A stretch of 64,000 bases of DNA from Moritella dasanensis ArB 0140 (GCF_000276805.1 NZ_AKXQ01000009.1:1-64000); one strand, 5' to 3'. Counted from the first letter of the stretch, positions 25,986-36,656 are shown. The notes: generated by a model from the sequence alone, not told the origin. Numbers and translations are program-made.

Positions 25986-28466
25986 TTAAGCCCCTACTTT
26001 ATTCATAAAATTAATTAAGGAAATTGAATCGCTTGCAGCTTCCCACCAGCGTCTATGGAAACTTTTTGGTTCTTTTAACTCTTCATTTGCAAAAAAATAA
26101 TTATAACCAGTGTAAAAAAAGGGTAAATCTGCGGTTCCTTGCTCTTTATCATCAATAATTACGACCGAATAACGGTTTGATAACTCTTCATCCTCTTCGA
26201 AATCTTTAATTGAGATCCAAGCCCAAAAATACGGCAGGCCAACCGGGTGTTGCTTGTGAACTAATTCTGTTATCGATTTGGAGCAAACAATACCGCTTAC
26301 TTTCCTTTTGTTATGTAATGCAATGAAAGCCTCGGCTATTAACTCTTTTGATTTATTATCATTTTTAAAATAAATGTGTTCGATCTCATCATGCTTTGAG
26401 TGACCCAAACCAATAAGAGATGTTTGATGCCCTACCGATGATTTCATGTACATTTTACCTTTTTCACGGCATTCAGGGCAGCTGCCGCATGCATAACTTG
26501 GTTTAATACCGTCTAGTTCATAAAACTGATACAAAAGTTGACACAATGAACCTGGTGACGATGAAAATAACCAACTCTCAAAAACAGATAAACCTTCTTT
26601 TTGATATAGCATTTCTAACTGTCTTTGTTTCTCAACAACATCCTGCCAATATGTTTGTTCCCACTCTTGCTCATCAATAATTTTTACTGTGATTGAATTA
26701 TGGTAGTTAGCCCAAAATATTTCCGACTCAATCTTATCTTCAGGTATGTCCGATGGAACCGGATTAAATAGCAACTCTATCAATCCACTTCTTTGCATGA
26801 GAAGTAATGTTAGAACGTTCCATTTTGTTGAGCTGTCCGTTTGTCTATTTAAACGCTCAGGTGACACCCTCAGATCTACCTGATAATAACGATATTCAGA
26901 ACCTTGATGAATTTGTTTACCGTGCTTCTTCATTAACGCCCAGCGTTCATGACCTACATCAACCGTAATAATTGCATCTCGGTTTAGACCACGAGCTTCT
27001 TCTAATTGACCTTTGTGGTACACAATTTCGCAATATGAAGCAAGTCCGTCACGACCCGCACGGCCAATTTCTTGATAATATCGGTCAAGGTTTTCAGGAA
27101 TAGATGCGTGAATAACTGTTCGAATGTCTCCTTTATCCATTCCAACGCCAAATGCCGATGTCGCAACAATAATATCGAGATCATTATTTTTCCATTGCTT
27201 GAGAATCAACTCCCTACCTTCTATATCAGTTTCACCGGTAAATGCTTTACACCGTGTAACACCGAGGCTGATTAACTTTTCCATAATGTCAGTACTTTGT
27301 TCTATCAAAGATGTATAAACAATCATCGGTTTAGGGCAGTGGGTGATCTTATTGATCACCGTATCCATATGATTTTCTTTAGACACTTCTTTTTTGGCTA
27401 TAAACATTTCTTGTCTTAGAAAAGAGCCGTTATAAATAATAGGTGCATTACCCTCAGCGCAGAACAGTTTCTTAACCGTGTTTAGATTTCTATTTGTAAA
27501 TGTTGCCGACATAAGAATCGTTTTAATCGAGTGTCCCGATTCGCGTTTTAAAGACAAAATCAATGGGCCTACTCGTTGAAATTCTGGTCTAAACCCAGCC
27601 CCCCAAGTATCGATCAGATGAGCTTCGTCGATGACTATATTCGCGATCATGCGTTTTTTTGACTGTCTAAACAATAAAGGCAATAAACTTTTAGTTAATG
27701 ATTCTGGAGAGACAAAAAGAACACGTTGTTGGCCGGAGTCAATTTGTAAACGAATATTGTCTTTATCCGATTTATTCAAGCCACTGTGCCAGCAATATCC
27801 TTTAACCGTTTGAGCATCAGAAAGATCCAAGAATTCTTTTGCACGTTGACCCTGTTCAATAGCTAAAGCTATCGTTGGAACAACTACAATAGTTAATTGA
27901 TGATTTTCTGAAAATAGAGCACAAGAGTGAGCAACAAAAGTCTTACCGCACCCTGTAGGAAGGTTCACGACGATAGTACTACCAGGCTCAGATAGGAGTG
28001 TGGTTCTTACAGCTTCTCTTTGAGCATTACTGGTATAATGGGTATATTTTCCTTTTAACTTGTGTGATAAAGCTGGATCGATTTCTACTTTTTCAGTTTT
28101 TCGTTTTTCTCTAAGCTTATAAACATCAAATAACTCAGGATAATCGACTGCAATATCTTTGTGCAACACAAGAGCATTACGGGCCGCATCGAATGATAAT
28201 CCTAAATCTTGTGCAAACTTAATCTGTTCTATTGATGGCTTAAAAAATAGATTTAATGATGGCTTCTCTTCAAAAAGTCGCCAAGCAAACAAACAGTCCT
28301 TTGCCAACATCCAAAATTCATAAAGAGTAACATTTGGATCTTGCATCGCAGTTTGTAGACGTTGCGTATACTGACTTTCAGGAAAGTCTAATAACTGCTG
28401 GCAAATTTTGGTGATGCTAGATTGAGGAAGTATCTCTGATAATTTTATCTTATTACATCCAAGCAA
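25986..28466 (-). CDS. dpdF: DpdF, RecQ-like helicase
   Basis: An 826-residue RecQ-type superfamily-2 helicase. Walker A is VNLPTGCGKTFVAHS (about residues 168-182). The DEAH box is IVIDEAHLIDTWG (about 278-290). Motif III is ILMSATF. Motif VI is YYQEIGRAGRDG (about 480). A C-terminal cysteine cluster, CGSCPECREK, may bind zinc as in RecQ. The first 130 residues are extra to the RecQ core. It is the second gene of the restriction operon, two bases after dpdE and two before dpdG. It probably unwinds DNA at target sites, as inferred from its fold. Confidence 0.88.
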   Translation of the reverse strand: MLGCNKIKLSEILPQSSITKICQQLLDFPESQYTQRLQTAMQDPNVTLYEFWMLAKDCLFAWRLFEEKPSLNLFFKPSIEQIKFAQDLGLSFDAARNALVLHKDIAVDYPELFDVYKLREKRKTEKVEIDPALSHKLKGKYTHYTSNAQREAVRTTLLSEPGSTIVVNLPTGCGKTFVAHSCALFSENHQLTIVVVPTIALAIEQGQRAKEFLDLSDAQTVKGYCWHSGLNKSDKDNIRLQIDSGQQRVLFVSPESLTKSLLPLLFRQSKKRMIANIVIDEAHLIDTWGAGFRPEFQRVGPLILSLKRESGHSIKTILMSATFTNRNLNTVKKLFCAEGNAPIIYNGSFLRQEMFIAKKEVSKENHMDTVINKITHCPKPMIVYTSLIEQSTDIMEKLISLGVTRCKAFTGETDIEGRELILKQWKNNDLDIIVATSAFGVGMDKGDIRTVIHASIPENLDRYYQEIGRAGRDGLASYCEIVYHKGQLEEARGLNRDAIITVDVGHERWALMKKHGKQIHQGSEYRYYQVDLRVSPERLNRQTDSSTKWNVLTLLLMQRSGLIELLFNPVPSDIPEDKIESEIFWANYHNSITVKIIDEQEWEQTYWQDVVEKQRQLEMLYQKEGLSVFESWLFSSSPGSLCQLLYQFYELDGIKPSYACGSCPECREKGKMYMKSSVGHQTSLIGLGHSKHDEIEHIYFKNDNKSKELIAEAFIALHNKRKVSGIVCSKSITELVHKQHPVGLPYFWAWISIKDFEEDEELSNRYSVVIIDDKEQGTADLPFFYTGYNYFFANEELKEPKSFHRRWWEAASDSISLINFMNKVGA

Positions 28467-28468
28467 GA

Positions 28469-31400
28469 TTAATTCCCCACCAATAAGATAGCTTGTAAAG
28501 ATAACAACTGGCTTGAGACTTTATTTAAATCAATTGTCGGGTTTTGATCTTTATATTTACGTTCTTGTTCTATCTGACTTTGCTCACAGACAGCATCAAT
28601 TGACTGTTCCCATACAGGTTGGGTATATGTTTGCTCTACAAATTCCCATAGATCTACAACATCTTGACCATTTTTTTCTATTGAGATATTTTTGTCGCTA
28701 TAACTAATTACTGTGCCAGCAGCATCGACTTTAGTTTGCTTTTTAGAATATGGAGCACCTATGAGAAAACTCAATACACCTTCTGAAATAATTTGTCCAT
28801 TTGATTGGTAGAGTGTTTCAGCAATCATGGGTTTTGCAACACTGTCATCTCGTATTTGATTTGGTACTAACTCATCTTCACAATATGTAGATATCCATTG
28901 TGTTTTGAATATCAGTTTAGGTTCAATAGGTGCTTGCACCATTCTGATAAACGCACTGCTGATACCGTAAGCTAATTCACTAGTAAGTCTGTAAATTGCA
29001 TCAACAAATGGTTGGCCTAAGCGGAATGGGTAAGCGCCAGATTCAGCGCATAAAGTTCGCTCAAAAGACATTTGGTGAGTTTTCGGATTTGCGAATGTTG
29101 AATTATCAAAGTCTAATCCAATGATACAATGCTTAATTAAATTACTGACGTTGACCCTAGTTTTTTCATGCACAAATGACATCGTAAATGTGTTTGGTAA
29201 GTCTCCATTTTTCATGGTGAATAACAATCCATTACTTATCCAATTAGACAAATCAGTAGAAGATATTTCAAACCTTTCATCCTCTGATGTCATTCTTTCG
29301 GAGAATTTAATAGACGAGCGAACGTCGAGAGTATCTTTGTCCATTGTATCTTGTAGTTCAAGTTTTCTTAACTCAGTATTCACCAGTCCATTAAGACTAT
29401 TTAAAGCTATTGTCATTTCCTTAAGGTGTTGAGGTCCAAACTCCCATACAGATGTCCACGACTTACCTAAAAACTGGTCAATGGGTTCTTGAATACTTGC
29501 TCGATACTTTCCAAATGTACCGATTCCATCACACAACACTTTGGCCCAACCATTATAAAATCCCTCCCTCTCAGGTAGCATAATCATATTCTGAACGGGA
29601 TGTACTCCTTTGCTTTGTGCACAGTAACGGTTCAATCGGCCATTGCGTTGTTCAATTCTATTTAGCTCTAAAGGCAATGAATAATGAATTGCCAACCTTA
29701 TCTTTCCCTGCAAGTTCAACCCATCTTCACCATGTTGATCACAAACCAAAATTCTAATCTTTTCCTCGCTGGTGAACCTAGGAGCTAAACCAGGTTCGTG
29801 TCGTTCGACTTCCCATTCGAATACTGTTGATAACGTTTTAAAAACGTTATCTGCAACAGAAATTGCACCACAGAAAACAACTATTTTACCCAATGAATGT
29901 TTTTCTTTCCAGCCGATGATCCCCTTAATTAAAGCCTCATCTTTTGCAATTTGCTCACTTTTGGATACGTTCAGCATCTCCAACCAGTAATCACGTTCCT
30001 CTTCGGACAATGATGTTGTTAAAGCATCCAATTTAATTTTTTCCGCAAAGTACTCAGGACTTAACATTAAAGCTTCGATCCAGGAAAGGTAGGTTTCTCG
30101 TGTCAATACAGGTGACTTTAATGACACCTTCATCCCTCTTAAATCATCAAGTTGCTGATCAAGTAGAACTCTTGATAAAGGAAGATTCCAACTCATTGTA
30201 GTTAGAGGCGCTAAGCCAGGAAATAAATGTTCTATATTGCTATTATCAAAGTGACCATTACTAGAATCACGGCGGTTTCTAAGCATGCGAAAGTTGGTTG
30301 TATAGTAATCTCCAAAGTATGCTCTGAGATCTAAAACAGCTTTTTTTCTTTGTGATAAATCCACGTCTTCATCATTAAAAAAGTCAACAAAAGGCTTCGC
30401 GAGTTCGATTAAAGACTCCAATTTACTATCATTCAAATTAAGTTCTTCAATCCCTTCTAACGCACTTTCAATATCATCATCTTCCATTTCGGGGTCTAAA
30501 CTACGATAAAGTGAAACGTATTCAGCCTGGTTATGAGTTTGTTCTATAAATCGCTCAACAGACATTTCATTTAAAGCGTATTTTTTAGGCTCAAGGCAGT
30601 GGAGCATGGCAAGGTAATCTCTTTCTTTACCAACTAAAGGTGTACCTGATAACAGTAATGAGCAGATAGCAGAGTCCGATATTTCTGCTATCGCATCAAA
30701 CACAAACCGATCAATCACTCCTCCATCCCAAGCTAACTTAGACAAGTGATGAGCTTCATCAACTATGACCATACTTGCTTTGCCAATTTGACTAGACAGT
30801 TTTGTAATATCTTTATATTCACCAATATAGATAATTTGGTCTTCATCAAAGTTATCACCTAATGAGTCTGAAACTAAACCCAAAATATCACCAAGATGAA
30901 ACCTTGATTCCAATTCTTTTTTCCATTGTTTCATCAATGCAGGAGGAGTTAGAACAAACACTTTTGCATCTCGACCGTAATCTGTTACGTGATGCCTTAA
31001 AATCAAGCCCGCTTCAATAGTTTTACCTAAACCAACTTCATCACACAAAAGATACTTTTGTTTGTTATCGCTGAGGACACGACTGACTACAGCTAATTGA
31101 TGGCTTTCAAGCTCAACAGCGCTACCAAGCAAAGCTGGAATTGATTCACATGCAATGCGTTGTTCAATATATGAATTGAAAAATTTATTTCGCATATCGG
31201 TAAGTATTGGAGAAACAGTGCACTTTTCCTTTAAAAAGTCCTGAGCAATTATAGCTGAATGATTATTAATATTAGGGACATAAACGTCTTCGATATCAAA
31301 CACATCTGAATGGCTGGAATTAAATTTTACCAAAATTTGGTTATTTGGCCTTGCACCATCATAGAAGCCTTGTTTCCAGCGTTGATTTACTCCAAACCGG

Positions 31401-31603
31401 CAAAAAACAATTGATTGTAATTGAAGTTCCGCTATCCGTAATTCATTAACATTAACAGTAATAGTCCGCTCTGATGAGTTTTGAGGAGAATGGAAAAAAG
31501 CAATGTCGACTTCTTTTTTCTGTATATTAACTGAAGCAATTTTTCCAACCCCTGAAAAAGCCATATGACTTTGAACCAAAGAACCTACTTTTACTGAACT
31601 CAT
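28469..31603 (-). CDS. dpdE: DpdE, SNF2-type helicase
   Basis: A 1044-residue Swi2/Snf2-family superfamily-2 ATPase that opens the restriction operon. Walker A is LLCDEVGLGKTIEAGL (about residues 185-200). The DEAH box is MVIVDEAHHLSKLAWD (about 280-292). Motif VI is RIEQRNGRLNRYCAQSKG (about 655). The N-terminal 120 residues are an all-beta region like the start of other SNF2/HepA-type defence ATPases. It likely moves along duplex DNA, sensing the modification state. The start at 31603 has a modest AGG. The operon promoter should lie in 31604-31830, next to IS3 debris. Confidence 0.88.
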   Translation of the reverse strand: MSSVKVGSLVQSHMAFSGVGKIASVNIQKKEVDIAFFHSPQNSSERTITVNVNELRIAELQLQSIVFCRFGVNQRWKQGFYDGARPNNQILVKFNSSHSDVFDIEDVYVPNINNHSAIIAQDFLKEKCTVSPILTDMRNKFFNSYIEQRIACESIPALLGSAVELESHQLAVVSRVLSDNKQKYLLCDEVGLGKTIEAGLILRHHVTDYGRDAKVFVLTPPALMKQWKKELESRFHLGDILGLVSDSLGDNFDEDQIIYIGEYKDITKLSSQIGKASMVIVDEAHHLSKLAWDGGVIDRFVFDAIAEISDSAICSLLLSGTPLVGKERDYLAMLHCLEPKKYALNEMSVERFIEQTHNQAEYVSLYRSLDPEMEDDDIESALEGIEELNLNDSKLESLIELAKPFVDFFNDEDVDLSQRKKAVLDLRAYFGDYYTTNFRMLRNRRDSSNGHFDNSNIEHLFPGLAPLTTMSWNLPLSRVLLDQQLDDLRGMKVSLKSPVLTRETYLSWIEALMLSPEYFAEKIKLDALTTSLSEEERDYWLEMLNVSKSEQIAKDEALIKGIIGWKEKHSLGKIVVFCGAISVADNVFKTLSTVFEWEVERHEPGLAPRFTSEEKIRILVCDQHGEDGLNLQGKIRLAIHYSLPLELNRIEQRNGRLNRYCAQSKGVHPVQNMIMLPEREGFYNGWAKVLCDGIGTFGKYRASIQEPIDQFLGKSWTSVWEFGPQHLKEMTIALNSLNGLVNTELRKLELQDTMDKDTLDVRSSIKFSERMTSEDERFEISSTDLSNWISNGLLFTMKNGDLPNTFTMSFVHEKTRVNVSNLIKHCIIGLDFDNSTFANPKTHQMSFERTLCAESGAYPFRLGQPFVDAIYRLTSELAYGISSAFIRMVQAPIEPKLIFKTQWISTYCEDELVPNQIRDDSVAKPMIAETLYQSNGQIISEGVLSFLIGAPYSKKQTKVDAAGTVISYSDKNISIEKNGQDVVDLWEFVEQTYTQPVWEQSIDAVCEQSQIEQERKYKDQNPTIDLNKVSSQLLSLQAILLVGN

Positions 31604-31661
31604 AATTAACCTGCTAAACTTTATAAAGTTGAAACTGCTATTTAATGGGTATTTACTGAAC

Positions 31662-31763
31662 CTATTTAAACCAAATCACATTTTCGTGCTCTCTAAGTGC
31701 TGAACGATATTTATCGTATTCCTCAGCAGTATCCATCTTCGCAACTACACCACCATAAACATT
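31662..31763 (-). pseudogene. Short 3' fragment of an unknown gene
   Basis: The minus strand codes for a short peptide, VYGGVVAKMDTAEEYDKYRS then ALREHENVIWFK and a stop, directly ahead of dpdE and cut off on its 5' side before an IS3 relic. It reads like the C-terminus of a gene removed by the insertion or by the deletion that followed. I do not recognise the family. Confidence 0.35.
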
Positions 31764-31826
31764 TTATCTTTCTTGAAAATATTTTGAGGTGTTTTTAAAT
31801 TACATTAAAACCTGGTACATCTATCT

Positions 31827-32260
<434 letters not shown>

Positions 32261-32335
32261 TTAATAGATATTAAGTAATTGTAATATAAATAGTTATTTC
32301 AAAGTATTTCGTTTGTCAATTTTTTGATAAATACG

Positions 32336-32370
32336 TAATAAAAAAGCCGATTACTGTAAGTAACCGGCTT
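32336..32370 (-). terminator. Terminator after dpdB2
   Basis: On the minus strand, AAGCCG-G-TTACT-TAC-AGTAA-T-CGGCTT folds into an 11-pair stem with one mismatch, followed by a run of T. It begins about 20 bases after the dpdB2 stop, so it ends the queE-dpdC-dpdA-dpdB transcript. Confidence 0.75.
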
Positions 32371-32389
32371 AATATCAAAGTAATCCTAT

Positions 32390-33580
32390 TTATTTAAAAA
32401 TAAATGGATACACTTTTTTGTATCCTTTTTGATTTTCGTACACTTTTAGCACATGCGTAGCAAGTAATTGCTTTTCAGATGTTGTATTTTGAAAGTCATT
32501 CCATCTACGATTGTAACTTAAATATTCATCATTTGAGAACTCTGGGTAATCATCATTTTTAGTAATCCCGAGTTTCCATGTCCCAGAGCTAAAATGACAG
32601 TGGTCTTTGATTATTTCAAGTTCACCTTTGAAAAATTCAGCACTCGGGATACCAGAATGTAACTTTTTAAACTCTCTTATCATATGACGACATAACAATG
32701 AGAAAGCAATAATCGTAGTACCATGAATAATGTAGGTATTAGACATATTTCGTGATTTTTTATTCCAATCATCACTAAATACATCAGTTACAGCGTGCCA
32801 AAAATTAACTACGATCTCAGCAAATAATAAACGAGTTTCAGGATTCAAGTCTTGATATACACGAACACCGATGACACTTAACACCTGTCGCTCAACATTC
32901 GAGATAAACTCAGTGATTGAAGATTCTGCAATCAACCCTTCTTTATTTCCGTTTGACTTTATCAGTCCATGCAATGGCGAATTATGATTACGGAAGCCTA
33001 ACTCTTCAGACATTGATAATGGAAATGCTTTTTCAGCTAACGCCGGTGGTTTATAGATATCATCATATAAAGCCAATGCATTAAGCTGTACATTAGTTAA
33101 TGGTCGACCTAAATTTAATATCAAAAATTGCTGGATATAGTCTTTTTCATCTTCAGAGATAAATACAGAAATAGGTAATGGATAAGATTCATGAAAACTA
33201 TTTTTTACACCACCACTACGCTGTTGACCATCGACGATAGCGCCTGGTAACAAGTCTGATGGAAGTTCAGGATCATAAGGCACTAATAGATGCCCAAAAC
33301 TACTGCCATTTATTATAGGTTCAAATGTTACCGTTTTATCAAAACCAACAACAAGGTTAGCTAAAATGGTCGCATTAGTAGATTCAACATAATCAGTAAT
33401 ACCTGCAATATGTTTTGGAATTTCAGAACGTTGATAGCCTTGGATATACTCACCCTCACGGGTTATATGTACGATTTTGGCAATATTACGAACTTTTTTT
33501 CCTTCAACCCAACCAGTATAAACGGTAACACCATTAACTTCTTTTTGAATTGCTTCAATTCTTAAAACTTGCATTACCAT
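32390..33580 (-). CDS. dpdB: DpdB2: DGQHR/ParB-like partner of DpdA (second copy)
   Basis: A 396-residue DpdB. The signature loop is GAIVDGQQRSGGVKNS at about residues 115-130. Conserved blocks IQGYQRSEIPKHIAGITDYV, FLILNLGRPLTN and DHCHFSSGTWKLG align with the first copy (IIGYQRPEVIKHISGI, FMLVNSTKPLSK, PHCHWSSGVWDFG). The divergence between copies is large, so they are old paralogues or separate acquisitions. The gene abuts dpdA2 directly (33581/33580) and closes the operon before a clear terminator. The start may be ATG 33580 or the internal ATG at codon 3. Confidence 0.85.
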   Translation of the reverse strand: MVMQVLRIEAIQKEVNGVTVYTGWVEGKKVRNIAKIVHITREGEYIQGYQRSEIPKHIAGITDYVESTNATILANLVVGFDKTVTFEPIINGSSFGHLLVPYDPELPSDLLPGAIVDGQQRSGGVKNSFHESYPLPISVFISEDEKDYIQQFLILNLGRPLTNVQLNALALYDDIYKPPALAEKAFPLSMSEELGFRNHNSPLHGLIKSNGNKEGLIAESSITEFISNVERQVLSVIGVRVYQDLNPETRLLFAEIVVNFWHAVTDVFSDDWNKKSRNMSNTYIIHGTTIIAFSLLCRHMIREFKKLHSGIPSAEFFKGELEIIKDHCHFSSGTWKLGITKNDDYPEFSNDEYLSYNRRWNDFQNTTSEKQLLATHVLKVYENQKGYKKVYPFIFK

Positions 33581-34972
33581 TTAATTACAACCTTCATTAT
33601 CATTAACTTGTTTTAACATGATTGTTTTAAATTCAGTTATAACCGACAAATTGTGAATACCACGGCGGCGGTTAGTTTGATTACTTCTGAAAATGATATT
33701 CATAACGCCTTTATCGCAAATACCACATGAACAATGCATCCACAATTTATCTTTAAGGAAAGTCTTATAATGTTCCATTTCTCTAGCTAGTTTATTTTTT
33801 TCAACTTGGCTAAGAAGTGGATTTAGATATTTAGGATTTGTTATTTTTTCATATGCTTTAAATGCTTTAAATGCATGTTCAAAATCCAAACTGCCAGATT
33901 CGTACGCAATCAATTTTTCAATGCAATCAACTTCTAATCTCTTAACACACTCGTTCATTGATAATGCAGTATTAGACAAATCAATATCAAACTCGTCATC
34001 TGCACTCATCTGAGCAACAACAGCTTTCATTAAATGTCGAGACGACTCAATCAGGTTCTGTACATTTGTATGATCACATTGACGTATTCGAGCTGATAAG
34101 CTCTCTTCAACCTTACTAGTTATATGATTAAGATCATAATATTTACCACCCTTAATGCCCTGCATCAAAGGTGATGTACTGTCTGCACTTGTTACGCCGA
34201 ATTTGATATAGGAATCAATGTTTTCAAAGCGACAGATACCCAGTAAATGAAATTGAGTGTCTGGATGTTTTTCACGAGACAATACTTCAAGTAAAGCCAG
34301 TAAATCAGGCGTCTTTGACTTGATCATACCTCCGATAGTAATACGGCGGTATCCTATTGCTTCTAACTCTTTAACAGAGCGGACAAATGAGTCTACGCTA
34401 TAACCATGAGCTACACCGTAAGCTTCAAATGAACACGTTTGAGAGCGTTCATAAAATTCTTTTGCATTATTAAGAGTGATTGCAATGCGACGTTCAGATT
34501 CTGCTATGTCCGCATGCGGTAGTTTACCTAGCGCTTCATCATCTTTAGCATATGGAAATACGATGTGATCCAGCGAAATACCGTAATCAAACTTACCTCG
34601 TTCATAAAATTCAATCAGTTCATTAATTGAAAATGGAGGTTCAAATTCACCAACATAATCAAAAGCACCACAATCCCCCATCAACTTTATATCTTGATGT
34701 TGTGGCTCATTTAATCGTAAAAACTCTCGAGCACCACCAAAATAAAAATCTTCCGTTAGCTCTTGTTCGTAATATTTCCCTTTCTTCTGCATTGTGCCTA
34801 CAGCAGCCAAAGATACTAGCATTCCGTCATATGCTTTTTTCTTTAATATCTCATGCGGATATGCACCATCGTCATACTGACGATAATGCTTAGTTCTTGT
34901 ATTCGTAATACCATTAAATTCAGGGTCTACGAAATCTTTATTATCAGGGAAGTAAAAATCAAACTGTTTCAC
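33581..34972 (-). CDS. dpdA: DpdA2: DNA 7-deazaguanine transglycosylase (second copy)
   Basis: A 463-residue DpdA. Family blocks are FYFPDNKDFVDPEFNG, MGDCGAFDYVGEFEPPF (about 110-126), FDYGISLDHIVFPY, AYGVAHGYSVDS, ITIGGMI and HLLGICRFE. The C-terminal zinc site is CSCGICD, followed by FRSNQTNRRRGIHN. The start is GTG 34972 with AAAGAG upstream. It sits in the operon queE-dpdC-dpdA2-dpdB2, which supplies both the precursor and the inserting enzymes. It is therefore the more likely catalytic partner of this cluster's DpdC. It is about 30 residues longer than the first copy and is complete. Confidence 0.9.
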   Translation of the reverse strand: MKQFDFYFPDNKDFVDPEFNGITNTRTKHYRQYDDGAYPHEILKKKAYDGMLVSLAAVGTMQKKGKYYEQELTEDFYFGGAREFLRLNEPQHQDIKLMGDCGAFDYVGEFEPPFSINELIEFYERGKFDYGISLDHIVFPYAKDDEALGKLPHADIAESERRIAITLNNAKEFYERSQTCSFEAYGVAHGYSVDSFVRSVKELEAIGYRRITIGGMIKSKTPDLLALLEVLSREKHPDTQFHLLGICRFENIDSYIKFGVTSADSTSPLMQGIKGGKYYDLNHITSKVEESLSARIRQCDHTNVQNLIESSRHLMKAVVAQMSADDEFDIDLSNTALSMNECVKRLEVDCIEKLIAYESGSLDFEHAFKAFKAYEKITNPKYLNPLLSQVEKNKLAREMEHYKTFLKDKLWMHCSCGICDKGVMNIIFRSNQTNRRRGIHNLSVITEFKTIMLKQVNDNEGCN

Positions 34973-35003
34973 TATGAACTCTTTATTTCAATTAGGGGTT
35001 ACT

Positions 35004-35945
35004 TTATTTAGATTCAATAACTTGTTTATATAATTTCGCAAAGCGTGTATCTAAACAAGCATTTCCATCTGAATGATATTGCTTAAATGTCTTAGCTTTT
35101 GACAACTTAGCGTCAGTGATTAATGCATTTTGGATATACTTAACAATATAGTCATCATCGCGAGAGGTTCTTTTAACCTGTTTTTGTACTTTAATGCTAT
35201 CTATTTTATCATTAATTTCTTTTCTAATCTTTGAAAATGGAGCATTATTCTTCGAATATAAAAAAGCGAAATATGTCGCGACTGCGACTGTCGTTGTTCT
35301 ATCGGTTATTTTTTTTCCATCAGGTGCAATCTCTGCCAACTGCTTTACTGTAGAGCTCGACTCGATACAAAATGGTCGTAGTAAATCATCACAATCTGCC
35401 AATGAAGATGTAACAATAACAAGCTGCTCTGATGGGTTTGATAAAAAAGGAACCGCTTGTGTCAGGTCTTTTTTAATCGCTTTAAAGTAATCATTACCAC
35501 AACAAATGATAAATTTATCATTACTATATTTAGTAAATAATTCTTTAAAACTACTGTTGTTTTCAAATTGTTTATGGACCTCATCCCACCATTCATTTAA
35601 TGGCGCCGGTATTGAATTTCCCGTGTTGCCAGATGGACGAGCAAATGTAGCGTCATAACTCGGTAATTCAATTGAACTATCAATTAGTCCAAAACCAGCT
35701 GAGATAACCATAAGATTCATATTACAGCTAATAGATGCGTCTAACGCCATTTTCCATGCAACGCCTCTATAGAGATCTTTAGCTTCAAACCTTGGAGAAG
35801 GGACCCTATTAACATTATCTTTCCAAAGAGATACTAACTCTTTCGTAGATGATGCATTGACTAAAGCACTTCCTAATTGATGAAAAGGACTCGCTTTCGT
35901 TTTTTTTAGTGCTGAGCAGGTCGTTATAAAATGAGTTTTATTCAT
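35004..35945 (-). CDS. dpdC: DpdC, converts dPreQ0 in DNA to the amide form
   Basis: A 313-residue protein. The N-terminus HFITTCSALKKTKASPFHQL, then DLYRGVAWKMAL, VISAGFGLIDSSIELPSYDA and FIICCGNDYF, resemble the DUF6884/YaaA-like proteins. In Dpd clusters such a gene next to dpdA is dpdC, which turns 7-cyano-7-deazaguanine in DNA into 7-amido-7-deazaguanine. Assignment is by this resemblance plus location between queE (1 bp upstream) and dpdA2 (31 bp downstream). Only one dpdC is present for two dpdA-dpdB pairs. The C-terminal 70 residues are basic and may bind DNA. Confidence 0.78.
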   Translation of the reverse strand: MNKTHFITTCSALKKTKASPFHQLGSALVNASSTKELVSLWKDNVNRVPSPRFEAKDLYRGVAWKMALDASISCNMNLMVISAGFGLIDSSIELPSYDATFARPSGNTGNSIPAPLNEWWDEVHKQFENNSSFKELFTKYSNDKFIICCGNDYFKAIKKDLTQAVPFLSNPSEQLVIVTSSLADCDDLLRPFCIESSSTVKQLAEIAPDGKKITDRTTTVAVATYFAFLYSKNNAPFSKIRKEINDKIDSIKVQKQVKRTSRDDDYIVKYIQNALITDAKLSKAKTFKQYHSDGNACLDTRFAKLYKQVIESK

Positions 35946-35946
35946 A

Positions 35947-36615
35947 TTAATCTATAAAAATATATTTATGCATTTGTACTGACAATTTCCAATTCCGTTC
36001 AATACACACTTTTATTGCAAGTTCTGTTGCACGTTTTTGCTGGGAAATAGGCTGAAGACACATGACTTTATTTGTAATATCCACGTCTCTGATCAGAATA
36101 TCTAACTCTTCAACATGCTTTTCCATTGCTACAACATGTTTTATTTCATTCGCCCGAATTAAAGCACTTTGCAACACAGGTAACTTACCTTTCATTTCTA
36201 TTTTAGGCGATACAGTTACCCAAGTACTCGCCGTTGCTTTCACGACTGAAGTACCCGATGTTTCAATTTGGCAAAAATACCCTGATTCTTCCAACTCACT
36301 TGTTAATGGTATGAGATCATACAAGCATGGTTCACCACCAGATATAACAATATGTTTTGCTATGAATTTATTTTTTTGTATGGTTTTGATAAACTCATTA
36401 GCAGTAAAATAAGCCCAGTGAGGTTTATCGTTACATGGTTTATTTACAATATCTTGCTGAACTTGCATATCAGGGTCAACAATCCAAGTTTGTTTCGTAT
36501 CACACCATGCGCAACCAACATCACAACCTTGTAATCGAATGAAAATGACGGGATAACCTGTAAAGTGGCCCTCCCCTTGTACTGTTTCAAAAATTTCATT
36601 TACTGGATACTTCAT
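35947..36615 (-). CDS. queE: QueE, 7-carboxy-7-deazaguanine synthase
   Basis: A 222-residue radical-SAM enzyme that makes 7-carboxy-7-deazaguanine from carboxytetrahydropterin, the third step to preQ0. The N-terminus EIFETVQGEGHFTGYPVIFI and the cluster motif CDVGCAWCDTKQTW (C-x3-C-x2-C with SAM-binding residues) are diagnostic. VISGGEPCLYD follows as the GGEP motif. It is the first gene of the queE-dpdC-dpdA2-dpdB2 operon. It diverges from queC across a 67-bp region with a palindrome. A chromosomal queE for tRNA queuosine probably exists elsewhere, so this copy is dedicated to DNA modification, by inference. Confidence 0.95.
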   Translation of the reverse strand: MKYPVNEIFETVQGEGHFTGYPVIFIRLQGCDVGCAWCDTKQTWIVDPDMQVQQDIVNKPCNDKPHWAYFTANEFIKTIQKNKFIAKHIVISGGEPCLYDLIPLTSELEESGYFCQIETSGTSVVKATASTWVTVSPKIEMKGKLPVLQSALIRANEIKHVVAMEKHVEELDILIRDVDITNKVMCLQPISQQKRATELAIKVCIERNWKLSVQMHKYIFID

Positions 36616-36634
36616 CTATACACCTGTATATTAT

Positions 36635-36656
36635 TACAGTTAACGAATTAACTGTA
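36635..36656. promoter_or_regulatory. Palindromic operator between queE and queC
   Basis: A perfect 9-bp inverted repeat with a 4-base centre, TACAGTTAA-CGAA-TTAACTGTA, sits between the divergent queE and queC starts. It is 20 bp before the former and 27 bp before the latter. This is the expected place for a repressor controlling both directions. No regulator gene is obvious in the cluster. Confidence 0.5.
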
